Assembly: GCA_009746045.1 (NCBI GenBank)
Contig: RPFO01000667.1
Span: 4,124,862 to 4,188,861, forward strand
Origin: Mesostigma viride
Taxonomy: Eukaryota > Streptophyta > Mesostigmatophyceae > Mesostigmatales > Mesostigmataceae
Direction: 5' to 3'
DNA: 64,000 nt
Shown: positions 10,188 through 20,701 of the stretch, piece after piece
Numbering within the stretch: the first letter of the stretch is position 1
How the letters are laid out: every line of letters begins with the position of its first letter
Notes under the pieces: model-generated
What the model saw: the letters and a program-made list of their open reading frames with translations, nothing else
Database searches by the model: none
Told to the model about the DNA's origin: nothing
Made by a program: the position numbers and the translations under genes

Positions 10188-11921
10188 GTTCGAACCGATG
10201 GTGATCGTGTTTGGTACCAGACGGAGATTAAGGGGTTTCAAGAGATAGTGGAAAGGATCGGGAAAGGGAGTGAATTGTGGGAGCGGCTTGAACAGGGGGA
10301 AGGTGATGGGGGGCCTAGGCTCGGAAGGGCGAAGAAGCGAAAAGCTTCCCACGAAGCTGGGGGATCGTCCGCCGTGGTGGAGAGGGATGACCAACAGTTG
10401 TTGGAGGGAGGGGATGGAGGGGATGGAGGTCCGGCAGGAGGGTCTAACCGCGGAGAGACCCCCGTCGAGGTCAGAACGCAGCAGGCCGAACAGAGGACGG
10501 GGCCTGAAGGTGATTCGGATCCGCCTGCGGCGAAGAAGCCCGCTTCTCAAGTGACTCGACGGGCAGTCGTGTCACTTGTTGAGGATGATGGAGGTGGGCC
10601 TTCCAAGCCTGCCGCGTCGCAGCCCGTTTTTCAGGTTCCGAAGAAGCAGCTTCGGGTTCCCCCGGCGACTCTGCCCACCCCGGCGCCTCTGCCCAGTTCT
10701 CAGGTACCGAAGAAGCAGCTTCGGGTTCCCCCGCCGACTCTGGCCATTTCTCAGGTACCGAAGAAGCAGCTTCGTAAGCCAGTTGTGGCAGTGGCTGATT
10801 CGGACGACGATGCTGAGGAGGAGGAGGAGGAGGAGGACGACGATGCTGAGGAGGAGGAGGGGGAGGAGGAGGAGGAGGAGGAGGAGGAGCAGCACGTTGC
10901 TACCAAGAAATCCGCCAAGGGTGGGAAGGCTGCGGAGCACGTTGCTTCCAAGAAATCGGCCAAGGTGGGGAAGCCTCCCAAGCCTGCCCTGCCTCAGAAA
11001 CGGCGTCGAAAAGCAGTTGTGCTTTCAGATTCGGACGATGAGGAGGAGAAGGAGGAGGAGGATGGCGGCGGAGAGGAGGAGGACGGGGGAAAGGAGCGCG
11101 TTGCTTCCAAGAAGTTACCCAAGACCGCGAAGACTGCCAAGGTTGCCGAGCCCGCCAAACCCGCCCCGGCGCCTGCCCCCCACCCCCAGACGGGGTCTAC
11201 CTGCGAGCAGAGGTCGAAGGAAAAGGCCAAAAAGGGTAAGAAAAAATCTGCGAGTGAATTCTGGTATGTAGAGTGTTTTGATTTTTCACGGTTGGCAGTC
11301 CGATTTCTACTAACTCGATTTTAGTCATGCGTTGATGGCATGATCGGTTTGCTCGCAGGTAATGAGGATGTGGAGCAGTTACTTCGCTTGGCTAATGTGG
11401 CGGTGGGCTTCGGACCAGCGGCTGTACATGCTGACACTTCCGGACGGGAGGAGCCTAAGGGGGCGGAAGACAGTCAGGCGGGCGATGAGGATGATGACAA
11501 GCCCACGTTGGAAATGAGACTTATGGACGGGGAAATGGGGTTCGGAGCACCAGAGGCCTTTTGGTGTGATGGGTGGACTTTAGCCATTATGCAAGCAGGG
11601 AACAAGGATACGGCTACGCCAATGTATGCCAAGCTAGAAGACGTCATGCTTTATGGGCAGGTGTCTGGATACGACACCAAGTGGAGGGACGTCGCATTTA
11701 AGTTTTTCGCTGAGGGGGAGAAGGGAGGGAAGTTGAAGAACAAGTTGTGGTGGATGCCGCTGGACTACGCGATGAAGGTGGTAAAGCTGACGGATGGCAA
11801 GAGCTGGAAGGATGTGGAAGTCTGGGCGCCTGCAAAGGAGATCGATAAGAAGAGGAGGAACTCGAAAACGGAACAGCAGATCGCGGAAGCGAAATTACGG
11901 AAGAGGCCCTCGAAAGTGTGA
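10188..11921 (+). CDS. Large unknown gene, last two exons (10188-11235, 11359-11921)
   Basis: Exon 10188-11235 follows TTTTTCTCCAG. It encodes a short folded start (VRTDGDRVWYQTEIKGFQEI), then low complexity: three copies of QVPKKQLR, two long Asp/Glu tracts and Lys-rich patches (KKSAK, KRRRK) like nuclear localisation signals. The donor at 11236 (GGTAAGAAA) is the only one that keeps frame; the intron is phase 1. The last exon (11359-11921) ends in a folded segment rich in aromatics (EAFWCDGWTLAIMQAG, KNKLWWMPLDYAMKVVKL) and a basic tail, stop at 11919-11921. Palindrome copies at 10440 and 11195 lie inside coding sequence without breaking it. Acidic and basic tracts suggest a chromatin or nucleolar protein, but that is inference. 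Confidence 0.7.
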
Positions 11922-12480
11922 GGGAAAGTTAGCACTTGGACATGCGCTGGCAATGCTCGTCCTATGGTTAATACAAAGGTTAGGATGATGTCGAGTCTCT
12001 CCACGTAAAATTTACATGAATTACTAACTTTCAAGCCTCTCGATGTGGAATGTACGCTCAAATTGACATGAATTAAGCATTATGACACCAAATTAGCTCG
12101 AAAATACGCGATCGGACGCCAAATTCGCGCGAAAAAAAGATATCGGACGATTGAAACTAGCGTTTTTTTCTTGCAAAATGCGCCAAAAATGACCCCATTC
12201 CGCGTGGGACCACCCCGGCGCTGCCCCCGCCCAGTGACCACCGGCGTGGCGGCCTCGTCCCCGCTGCCCCCGCCCACCACCGCCGTGGCGGCCTCGTCCC
12301 CGCTGCCCCGATTGGCTGCTGATGCCACGCGCATGAGCTGCAACACACAGTGCCGATCACACACATCACCAGGCAGATTATTGCTGTAAATAAGCCCGGT
12401 GTGCCAAGGCCGTGGACATCCTAACAATGGAGATGCTCAGATGAGACGTTACTGCTTGAACACAACAAACAACCCGATAA
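11922..12480. other. Intergenic, no gene seen
   Basis: An AT-rich stretch follows the stop of the large gene. At 12220-12310 there is a short GC-rich tandem duplication (a GTGGCGGCCTCGTCCCCG block twice). Open frames here are repeat translations. Two AACATGAATTA-like half repeats occur near 12010 and 12070. Confidence 0.5.
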
Positions 12481-13688
12481 ACAGGTAAACTCAGTGCAAA
12501 ATAACAGGAGCCCTACCTGCGCGAGTATCTGGTTGGTCACGACTGCCTGCGCCAGATTACCCGCGGCAACGGGGTCTTTAAGGATTGGCGCCGCACTTGC
12601 TGTCACGCCTTGCAAAGCCTCTAGCGCAGCTCGAAGCAGATGTTGCGCCTCATTTGCTACCTCGTAGCCAGCACGGGCAGCACTGTCCGCATGTGGGAGG
12701 CTTGATAAGCCCCCTGAGAGAGCCAAGGACGGCATTGGGGGGGAGGCGGAGGTTAGGGGCGGGGGAAGGACTGCGAGCTGACCCTGCGTCGCTGGTTGCC
12801 GTGTATTACCCCCAGACGCAACCGGCGCTGCACCTTCAGCCTCTTTCTGCTCATCAGCAGACGATGTTGAGGCTCCAAGCTTCCGCAGGTTTGCATCGCG
12901 CTCACTCTTGACAGGCCACACCTTTGCAGCGCGCTTATTCTGGTGCTCATTCAGTCGTCGATGCTGCGTACAAACGGCATCCATGTACATTGAAGCAGCA
13001 TGAAACCAGGAACACCCCATGCCACAAATTCAGAGACGTCACCCATGTGCCTCGGCCGGTTGGTTCAAGGCCTAGCATTCTACCTGCAATGCATCCAACA
13101 GAAAGCAACAACATTGTAGCTACATTACAGGGAAAACCTTACGGCGGCCGTGCATGCGTTGACGTCCCACGTATCGCCAGCCAGCTTCTTCAGGTCATCC
13201 TTGCGCCTGTGTAACTCCTGTTTCGTGTGTAAGGTAACGACGAGCCTCTCAACGGGAGAGCCCTCAAAATCTCTGGACAGACTGACGAAGTCATTCGGTG
13301 TCTTGCAATTGTTCACCTGCGCTCCGTGCACGTGCATCCCGGCCCGCGTACGTCCAAAGCATGGATGCCAGCCACCAGATTGGGTTGTCAACAACCGCCG
13401 AAAAGCATCAGGTGCATGTTGGCCCAAAAAAAACAAAAAGGGCATGGCGCCCGGCCACGCATCACCTGCCTGCATAACGCCAGGGACAAGGACCTTGTCT
13501 CCGTAATATGCCCAGCCGCGTAACATGAAATTATACCCGCCAACTGCGTAACCGTCTACTGTACTTACCGGCTCACGCAATGTCGAGCGCATGGTGGCCA
13601 GTGTGTCCTTCACTTTCTCCGCCGACGTAGCCAAGCCGTCTGCCATCGCTGCCGTTCGTGCAACTTTCCGACCACCTATGTACGTCAA
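12480..13688 (-). CDS. Unknown spliced gene on the minus strand
   Basis: Read on the minus strand. A first visible exon runs from about 13688 (ATG of MTYIGG) to the donor GCC|GTAAGG near 13140. It holds DGYAVGGYNFMLRGWAYYGD and WPGAMPFLFFLGQHAPDAF, possibly a globular or membrane-associated domain. A second exon runs from the acceptor TTTGTACGCAG near 12966 to the donor CAG|GTAGGG near 12517; it starts basic (HRRLNEHQNKRAAKVWPVK) and ends in a Pro/Ala-rich then helical segment. The next acceptor, TTCAAGCAG near 12440, is followed at once by TAA, so the protein would end ILAQ. The true start may lie further upstream, where the foldback repeat at 13727 now lies. I do not recognise the product. 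Confidence 0.5.
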
Positions 13689-13726
13689 AACATCATTTTT
13701 TCAAGGATGGTAATTCATCCTCAAGT

Positions 13727-14056
13727 CCGCCTGTAAGTGGGTGCACACGGGTGTACACTCCGGGTGTACACCGGTGTACACGCCGGGTGCACTTCGGTCT
13801 ACTGCCACACGCTAAGGCCCTGTATGCACTGTATGTAGTGGCGTGACCCACAACGACGTTGTGGATCACGCCACTACATAACATATGTACAGTATGCAAG
13901 CGCCGACACTTGAGCGTGGCGGTGGGCCGAAGTGTAGCGTGACCCACAACGTCGTTGTGGGTCACGCTCCATGCACTTCGGTCTGCACTCCCGGGTGCAC
14001 ACGGGTGTACACTCCGGGTGTACACTCCGGGTATACATGCCGGGTGTACACGGTGA
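13727..14056. repeat. Foldback repeat family, copy 1 (GTGTACAC-rich)
   Basis: Begins CTGTAAGTGGGTGCACACGG and is full of GTGTACAC and CCGGGTG blocks. It also contains a stem of about 20 bp per arm (GTAGTGGCGTGACCCACAAC and its inverse, 13838-13880) and a second such stem near 13938-13972. Related copies lie at 20702-20843, 20844-21118 and, inverted, 32456-32640. It looks like a non-autonomous foldback element. I could not fix outer ends or a target duplication here. Confidence 0.75.
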
Positions 14057-14273
14057 AGAGGCGCGACAAGTTGCGCACTGGCCCCCTTGCGCCGTCCTAC
14101 AGTACTCCTTATGTACGCAAGTCGGTAGATTGCGTACCTAATGAGACGGCAATTTTCAAATTGCGAGGCGCGACAAGTGCGCACTTGCGCCCTTGCGCCG
14201 TCCTACAGTGCTACTTATGTACGCAAGTCGGTAGATTGCGTACCTAATGAGACGGCAATTTCAAATTGCGAGG
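14057..14273. repeat. Two tandem ~108-bp units
   Basis: The segment beginning GGCGCGACAAGTTGCGCACT at 14057 recurs from about 14165 with few changes; both units end GAGACGGCAATTT plus CAAATTGCGAGGCG. No coding content. It lies just upstream of the transposase promoter and could carry regulatory sites, which I cannot show. Confidence 0.8.
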
Positions 14274-14430
14274 CGCCAGATCCAGGCCCGACGCCGATTT
14301 GCGAATGGTCAGATTCGCAACACTGACTAACCCGCGCGTCCGATGCCCGCGAAACGTCAACTCAGCCACGTGTAGGTCGGCAAATATCTGGCAAAGTCGG
14401 TGCAAATTGAGTTTGGCGCCCAAATTTGCA

Positions 14431-14438
14431 TATAAAAA
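14431..14438 (+). promoter_or_regulatory. TATA box of the pogo-like transposase gene
   Basis: TATAAAAA at 14431, preceded by GCA and about 125 bp before the ATG at 14561, a normal distance once a short 5' leader is allowed. No competing TATA-like site lies nearer. Confidence 0.6.
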
Positions 14439-14560
14439 AGAGCATCGGTCGTCCTGTGGCACATCCACCACCAACCTGACCTGCGCACAACCCAAGTGTG
14501 CGCACCATCCATACTGTACACGTGTGCCCACCACGAGGGCTGGCGCCATAGCCACGCCCC

Positions 14561-17500
14561 ATGACTAACTTCACAGGCAAAGAAAGTGGGGCTAAACCAC
14601 GGCGGAGACAGCCGCAGCTGTGCGCGCGCGTTCCGGCCAAGAGTGACAATGTTTTGCCCACCGCTGACGACAAGGCGGCGCCCATCCTGGAGCCACCCAA
14701 CACAAAGCTGGTCACGCTCGTGAGCGCGAAGCAGAAAGTTGTCGCAGTCACGTGTATCGAACAGGGAACTACCACGCCGTCGGCCGTCGCCAAGCAATAT
14801 GGAGTGAGCACTTCGACCGTCTGCCGGTGGCTGGAATCTGAGACGAAGGCGAAGATCCGTGCCATGGCTGATGACCCAAACCTGAAAAACCACTCGGGCC
14901 GAGGGTTGGTGCCCGGCAAACAACGAGAAGGCCGCTTTCCATTAATGGAGGCGGATTTGAGGGACTGGATCGTCAGCCAGAAGAGAGCCCCTGTGCTTGC
15001 GTAAGTTTGCATGCTTTCCTTGTTCTTCGTTTTGCTGAAAACACTGATGGGTAGTTTCTGTCTTTAAACTGCGGCATGTGTATTTGGTGAACATTCGAAG
15101 GAGCGCAAAAGCTTGCTGATTGTCGCCCTCTCATTGCTTGCGTGCCTGTTTTTCCCAATCGTATTGCAGCGTCGTCAAAGCACAGGCCAAGATCTTGATG
15201 GCTAAACATTACCCGACCGCGGGGATGGGCTTTGCGTACTCCGACTCGTGGGCCCGCGAGTTCGCGTGCCGACGGGGCCTTGTCACGCGGGTGGCGAGCA
15301 ACCACCGCAATGTCACCATGGAGGAGGCGTTGCCCGCGTTGCAGCAGTTTCATTCCGGGCTCATCGTCGCCGGTTTGAACAGCGGCTTGAGGGCGCTCAG
15401 GGACCCATATTGGGGGCGTTTCCCCATCGGCCCCGCTACCGGCACGTTTCGGTTTAACATGGACCAGGTGGGCCTTGCCTTGAGGAACATGAAGGGCAAG
15501 TGCTTCGCGGAGAAAGGGGCGTCCCACGTGAACATGGGCACCAAGAAGGTGGATTTCAAGCACCGGGCAGTTACCGTTTGCCTGACCACCGCCCCCCACT
15601 CCCCCTTTGACGAGAACTGGCTGGCTGACATGCCCCCCCCCTCATCATCTTCCCCGGCGCGGGTAAGAACGTGGCTCGTATGGCTTACGAGACCAACCAG
15701 TACATGCCTGAGGCGGTTGTCACCTTTCAGGCCTCCGCCTGGTTCAGCGACCACGCCCCGGAGGTGTGGTTGCAACTGTTTGAAGCCTTTTTGAAGAAGT
15801 TCTACGCCAAGTACGGCAAGCGTGACGTCCTCTTGTTCTTGGACAACCTCGCTGTTCAGGTGGGCATGTGTTTCCTTCCTTATTACCCCAATTTTCTTTG
15901 GCTTGTTTCGTTTCAGTGCATGTGCATGTTGGCTGCAAGGCATGTGGTGATGATGATGCCGGAGACTAATATTCTCTTTTTTTTATGTGTCGTTTCCAAT
16001 GCCTGGGTGTTTTGGTGCTGCGGTGGATCGGTGCATGCAGGTCTCCGACGCCTTTCGGAAAGCCCTCCGGGATATGGGGGTGGTGCCGTGGCATGGGCCG
16101 GGCAACATGACCCACTTGTGGCAGCCAAATGACTGCTGCATCAATGCCGTGTTCAAGCGCTGGTTTGACGCGGCGGTCACCCGCATAATGGACGCGAGGG
16201 CCCGCGATGGGCTTGACCCGCCCAACGCCTCCGAGACGCGGATCATCATCCAGAATGCCGTGGCTATCGCCTGGATCCGCCTCTGCGGGCCTGAGGGCAG
16301 GCTGACCATCATGAAGGGCTGGACGCAGACCGGCTGTGCCGTCAGCCTCCAGCGGGATCCGAAGCGCGACGCACTCGTCTGCCCCGAGGGCTTCACGAAA
16401 TACGAGGTCCCACGCCCAACTGACGAGGAACTGGCGGTCACTCCCAACGCTGATGCGGTAAGTCAGGCTGCTAATAACTCGCGTAGTCGAGCATTTTCAT
16501 CAATCCTCTGACACCATGTCAAAAGAACTCAGCTGGTGTGCCTTTGCAATGTGTGGACCACTGGCTGACTTCGCCAACTTGGCAAACCAACTGATACTTG
16601 TCCTGTCCGCACAATCCCTTTAGCTGACTTTTTGCGTGTTGGCCTGCCTCGCACCGTGTGTGTGTGTGTTTGCCTTGTATGTATGTAACAGGTTGAGGCT
16701 GCTTCCTTGCGGGTGCCCCTGGCCAACACGCCCGGTCCAGATTCCATGCCCGCTGAAGGCACCGTTTTCGAGGTCGACCCCAACTGGGTTGCCCCCCCCC
16801 CCCTGCGTCAGATGCAGCAGTTGAGAGGGGGGTGGTGGGCTACAACCCCCCGAGGAGTGCCGCGTATGGGGCAGCAAGAAGACGCTGGCCGCCCACAATG
16901 CTGCCCAAGGTGGCCCGCCCACCAAGAAGCAGAGGGGGCGTGCGGGCTCATCCACCAACAACACAAAGACGGCGCCAGCTGTCCCGACCCCTGTGGTGGA
17001 GGCCGCGACCACCTCCAATGCCCGCCCAGATGGCGAAGCTGCCGTGCCCCCACGCAAGCGCACGCGTGCGGCTCGCAAGAAGGTATGTCCATGCTTGTCA
17101 GATTGTCCCTTGCTTGTTATTGTTTGCAATGTAGGAGTTGTGAGTGTGTAACCCTTAAGGTAGCGGTACTTTTGTGACCCATTTTAGTATGCATGGGGTT
17201 CCCTAGTCCAGCGTACACAGTCTCCGTGCTGGTTTTCTTGCCCGTACACGCATGACAGACATCATCATTGCTGCTGCTTTACCTCACCTCACTGCGTGCA
17301 GGTGTCATATGCCGAGGACAGTGACGAGGACTACGACGAGGACGACCTCTGCGACGACGAGGACGACGACGAGCCATCCCCCCCCACTGTGACACATCAT
17401 GGTGACAAGGTGCAGGTGCCATTCAAGAGGCGGTACGAAATGAAACGCCTGTCAACGTTCGAGGATTCCGAGGAGGTGGCACCGTTCATTGACGAGACAG

Positions 17501-18177
17501 ACGTGCTCCCACCGGTTCACTCGGCGCCCACCGTCACCAAGGCGGGCCCCACCGTCACCAAGGCGGGCCCCACCGTCACCAAGGCGGGCCCCACCGTCAC
17601 CAAGGCGGGCCCCACCGTCACCAAGGCGGGCCCCACCACGACCAAGGCGGGCCCCGCCACCACCAAGGCTGGCCTCACCACCACCAAGGCGGGCCCCGCC
17701 ACCTCCTCCAAGGCGTCGCCCAAGAAGAAGGCGTCACCCACGAAGAAGGCTCGCGTCATCATCAAGTGGGACCCGCATGCCAACAAGGACGACCCGCATG
17801 CGTACAAGGAGGGTGCGTACAAGCGCATGCAGGATAAGAAGATCGACCCACCTGTGGCGTCCGAGCTGCTGGCCGCCCAGGTGTTGCACCTCTCTCAGCT
17901 GACCCCTGAGTCCATGGTTGGCAGGCGCATCTGCCAGCTGTGGGATGTGGAGGGGGATGACGGCAAGCCCTACTGGAAGTGGTACTACGGTACCATCGTC
18001 AACACACCGCCACGCAACTCGGTCCGTGTCGAGCCGCTGCCCAAGAAGACAACGGCAGGCTGGTCGTTCAACGTCCTGTGGGACCCGGAGGAGGAGGGCG
18101 AGGAGGCTGTGCATGACACCCTTACCAAGCAGACGGATTTCAACTATGCCCTCAAGTGGCTGGTGTTTGGTGCCTGA
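14561..18177 (+). CDS. Pogo/Tigger-like DDE transposase, five exons
   Basis: Exons 14561-15000, 15170-15859, 16041-16457, 16692-17082 and 17302-18177, all with GT-AG borders. Exon 1 has a CENP-B/Psq-type helix-turn-helix (QKVVAVTCIEQG ... AVAKQYGVSTSTVCRWL). Exons 2-3 carry the RNase H-fold core: FNMDQVGLAL (first Asp), LLFLDNLAVQ (second Asp) and MTHLWQPNDCCINAVFK (third acidic position, the LQPLD-like block). Exon 4 is basic and disordered. Exon 5 has an acidic patch, nine TVTKAGP-like repeats and a last ~100 residues (GRRICQLW ... WKWYYGTIV ... VLWDPEEEGEE) resembling a Tudor or chromo-barrel fold. The frame changes at two C runs (C9 at 15633-15641, C12 at 16792-16803) and stays consistent afterwards, so these look like miscounted homopolymers rather than decay. 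Whether it is still mobile or domesticated is open; I found no terminal inverted repeats. Confidence 0.8.
17526..17705 (+). repeat. In-frame 21-bp coding repeat, about nine units
   Basis: Units of ACCGTCACCAAGGCGGGCCC (21 bp with one more C) encode TVTKAGP; later units drift to TTTKAGP and ATTKAGP. It forms a Lys/Pro-rich linker between the acidic patch and the C-terminal folded part of the transposase. The first units are almost identical at base level, so the expansion is recent. Confidence 0.9.
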
Positions 18178-18399
18178 GGCCCGTGCCATACTTGTACAAC
18201 TGTCTATCCTCAATGTGAGGAGAGAGATCCTGTCATGACACACTTTTGATGTCTTATTCTGATGTAATGCTGTTTGATGTCCTAAACAGAACATAGTGCT
18301 GCAGCACAGCATACATGTTGCAATGCCAACAATGTGGTTTTGGATTCATGTCCATAGCCATTTCCACTCAACGGCTATTCAGTTTATTTCCTCCTTTTT

Positions 18400-18405
18400 A
18401 ATAAA
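18400..18405 (+). terminator. Poly(A) signal
   Basis: AATAAA about 220 bp after the stop codon at 18177, in a T-rich context. It is the best candidate for the 3' end of the transposase transcript. Confidence 0.5.
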
Positions 18406-19493
18406 TGTCCAGTGCATTCACCATGCAAATGTACCATGCAAATGCTCACTCATGTAAATGTACATGCACCCCGGATGCCAAAGGGCACACCACCAGACCC
18501 AAACCCTATACACATGACAATAATTTAGGAGTATTACTATAGTAGTAGTAGCAATAACATCATCCCGTGCCACTAATAAGTTAGACAACTATGGTAATGT
18601 ACGCCAGTCAAACAACCCCAAACAACACGCATTTCCATACCCTGGTTTCTTGAATGTCACAGTCTTTTAAGTGAGTATCTCTATAGTTACAACCCTGACC
18701 CTACCCTGGATTCATGAAGGTCACACTCAAGGAGCTCAAGACCTACCTTACAATACCCACCACTATGTACATACCCTAACCAACCCTTACCCTACCCTGG
18801 ATTCATGAAGGTCACACTCAAGGGGTTTTAGTGGCCCAGCAAACAAACTACCACATTGCACTACCCTAAAAACAGACTCAAGTTTCCCTACCTTGCCATA
18901 CGAATGCCTAAGGTACCCAATACCCATTCAAAAACTCCTCACTGAAAACATCAAAGTATTTACTATTCCCTACATATTGTTTACAATATATAGTTGTCCT
19001 GGCTTGTAGTTTTGTCGTGGTATCTCATGTTGGCTTTAGCTGTGGTTATGTGTAGGTGCCTTCAATCTGCTCCAAGTAATTATATTTTTTAATATATAGT
19101 TGTCTATTCTATGCAGTAAGTGATACAACCCATGTACAAGGTTGTCTCACTTAATAGTTGTCTCCCTTACCATGCTATAACAACATTCTCGATCTATTGT
19201 TGTATCAATTTCAACTCAACCCCGCAATGCATCCTACTTGCTCCTTGCTATTGACCACGTAGAAACATTAAATTTAGAACACTTGGAGGACTTAAGCTTT
19301 ATTTATTACAGCAGCAGGAAAACCAAAGCCCACGGACACTATTTGCTCAGCAGGTCACGTGTAATCAGTGTCCAACCAAACACTGTGTGGACAGGTATAT
19401 GTTGTATCCTACTCAATGCAGGATGCTTGTATATTGTTCTGACATGTAGCAGTCAGCCAGGACCGTACAACAAGTGCATGACACTAGCCAATC
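18406..19493. other. AT-rich intergenic region with short tandem repeats
   Basis: No gene seen. Between 18640 and 18835 a ~35-bp phrase (CCTGGATTCATGAAGGTCAC plus CTCAAGG) occurs three times with divergence. The rest is AT-rich and lies between two convergent genes. Confidence 0.6.
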
Positions 19494-20495
19494 CTAAACG
19501 AGGATGGGGTTCACCGCGTCCTGCACGAGCCCCTTCTCACCCTGTGCCGGGACGTAGAAGAAAAAACGAAAGTTATCCCTTTCCTTGTACGCCGCTCCCG
19601 CGTGCACAAGCGCCCCGTGCCACACCAAGACATCGCCGGCCTCCAACACTAACGTCTTCTTCTTGACGTCAGGGCGGGAGCTCATGTTGTCCAGGCCTGG
19701 GTACAGTATACTGTTCTCCCAGTACACAAACGATGTGCCAGCGAAGGGGGCCACTATGACCGACACGGGGTAGTTCACATCCCATGCTCCCGGGTATCGC
19801 GTGTAGTCCGAATGGGCGGGCTGCTCTTCGCATCCCGCCTTGCTCCACAGAAAGTAGCCCTTCACTGGGAAATGCTTGCCGTCCGGGCCCATCAGGACAC
19901 GCACCAGACGATTTGCGATCCTACGCGCCGGGTCACCCTGATCGAAGGGCACGAAGCCCATCCATCGGTGCTTGTCACCAGAATTTGTCACGAATACGCG
20001 AGTTTTCTTGTTGTAAGTTACCGCGTTGAAGATCGGCTCATAGACCGTATTTCCAGGCTGAGACATTTCACGAAGCAGGGCCAGTTCTGATGGCATCACA
20101 AGACCTGATGTCCTAAATAAGCCGCTCGTCCCAAGAGCAATTTGGGCCTCATGCGCAACCGAATCCATGGGTGACAAGGCGGCTCGTTGCCTGCACAGCG
20201 TCTCCACCACTTCTTTGTTGCGGTACAAGAAGCGCCGCTGGGCGTTATCGCAATCCCGCTTCGCTACTGCCCACGGCTCCTCGGCCTTCACAGCAGCCGA
20301 TTCTGCTGCGTACTCATTCTTCCGGGCTTCTCTGCGCTGCTCCAGCCAGGCGTCTTTGCCCATTTCTTTAATCCGCTTAGCCACGTACGTAGCTCGCCGG
20401 GCGTTGGCCTTGAGTTTGCGATTTAGCTCCTTCGCAGGATCTGGTGGCTCTACAGACGCCATTACAATGTATGTACTGGTATGTCTGTCTGACAA
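19494..20495 (-). CDS. 2-oxoglutarate/Fe(II)-dependent oxygenase-like protein
   Basis: Single-exon frame of 333 codons; translation may start at the second Met (20462, MASVEPPD). The N-terminal third is a basic coiled coil. The C-terminal half carries the double-stranded beta-helix signature: an HxD pair in AHSDYTRYPGAW, a distal His in VLVWHGALVHAG and an Arg in NFRFFFYVPA for the co-substrate, spaced as in the superfamily. By family knowledge such enzymes hydroxylate a carbon of protein, nucleic acid or small molecule using oxygen, Fe(II) and 2-oxoglutarate; the substrate here cannot be told. It converges with the transposase gene 1.3 kb away, and foldback repeats lie just upstream at 20702. 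TET/JBP relatives of this fold ride on KDZ transposons in fungi and some algae, so association with a mobile element is plausible but unproven. Confidence 0.7.
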   Translation of the reverse strand: MSDRHTSTYIVMASVEPPDPAKELNRKLKANARRATYVAKRIKEMGKDAWLEQRREARKNEYAAESAAVKAEEPWAVAKRDCDNAQRRFLYRNKEVVETLCRQRAALSPMDSVAHEAQIALGTSGLFRTSGLVMPSELALLREMSQPGNTVYEPIFNAVTYNKKTRVFVTNSGDKHRWMGFVPFDQGDPARRIANRLVRVLMGPDGKHFPVKGYFLWSKAGCEEQPAHSDYTRYPGAWDVNYPVSVIVAPFAGTSFVYWENSILYPGLDNMSSRPDVKKKTLVLEAGDVLVWHGALVHAGAAYKERDNFRFFFYVPAQGEKGLVQDAVNPILV

Positions 20496-20701
20496 CCCGC
20501 GTGGTATTTTTTTTTTGGTGGTATGACTAAGTAGATAATGAATTCAGTATCAGGCAATATTTGATGTTTTATATATTCGCGCTTGTGCGCGAAAATGCTT
20601 CCTCTAGGTTTTGGTTTTGGGCGTACATTATCGCTCCATGCATTATGTTCAATTGCTTTGGGCGGTTCACCTGAAAGTCGGCTGCTCGGCGCTCGGCACT
20701 G

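Larger units (their letters stand above)
388..11215. repeat. Dispersed short palindrome family, core GTCTCGCTGCAGCGAGAC
   Basis: About 20 copies of a 20-23-bp palindrome or near-palindrome lie between 390 and 11215. The consensus is GGGTCT, a 10-base core containing CTGCRG, then AGACCC. Copies start near 391, 1237, 1312, 1391, 1469, 1558, 2871, 2921, 3027, 3134, 3244, 3311, 4698, 6049, 6507, 7150, 8505, 8574, 8662, 10440 and 11195. Within the large gene most fall in introns: one each in those at 4601, 6008, 6461 and 7130, and three in that at 8486. Two (10440 and 11195) lie in coding sequence, where they add short in-frame peptides. I saw none outside the first 11.2 kb. Copies differ at matched positions on both arms, which suggests the hairpin is what is kept. 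Function unknown. Confidence 0.85.

Noticed and set aside
14362-15012. Long minus-strand frames opposite transposase exon 1
   Set aside because: Shadow frames; the plus strand has a helix-turn-helix domain and proper splice sites.
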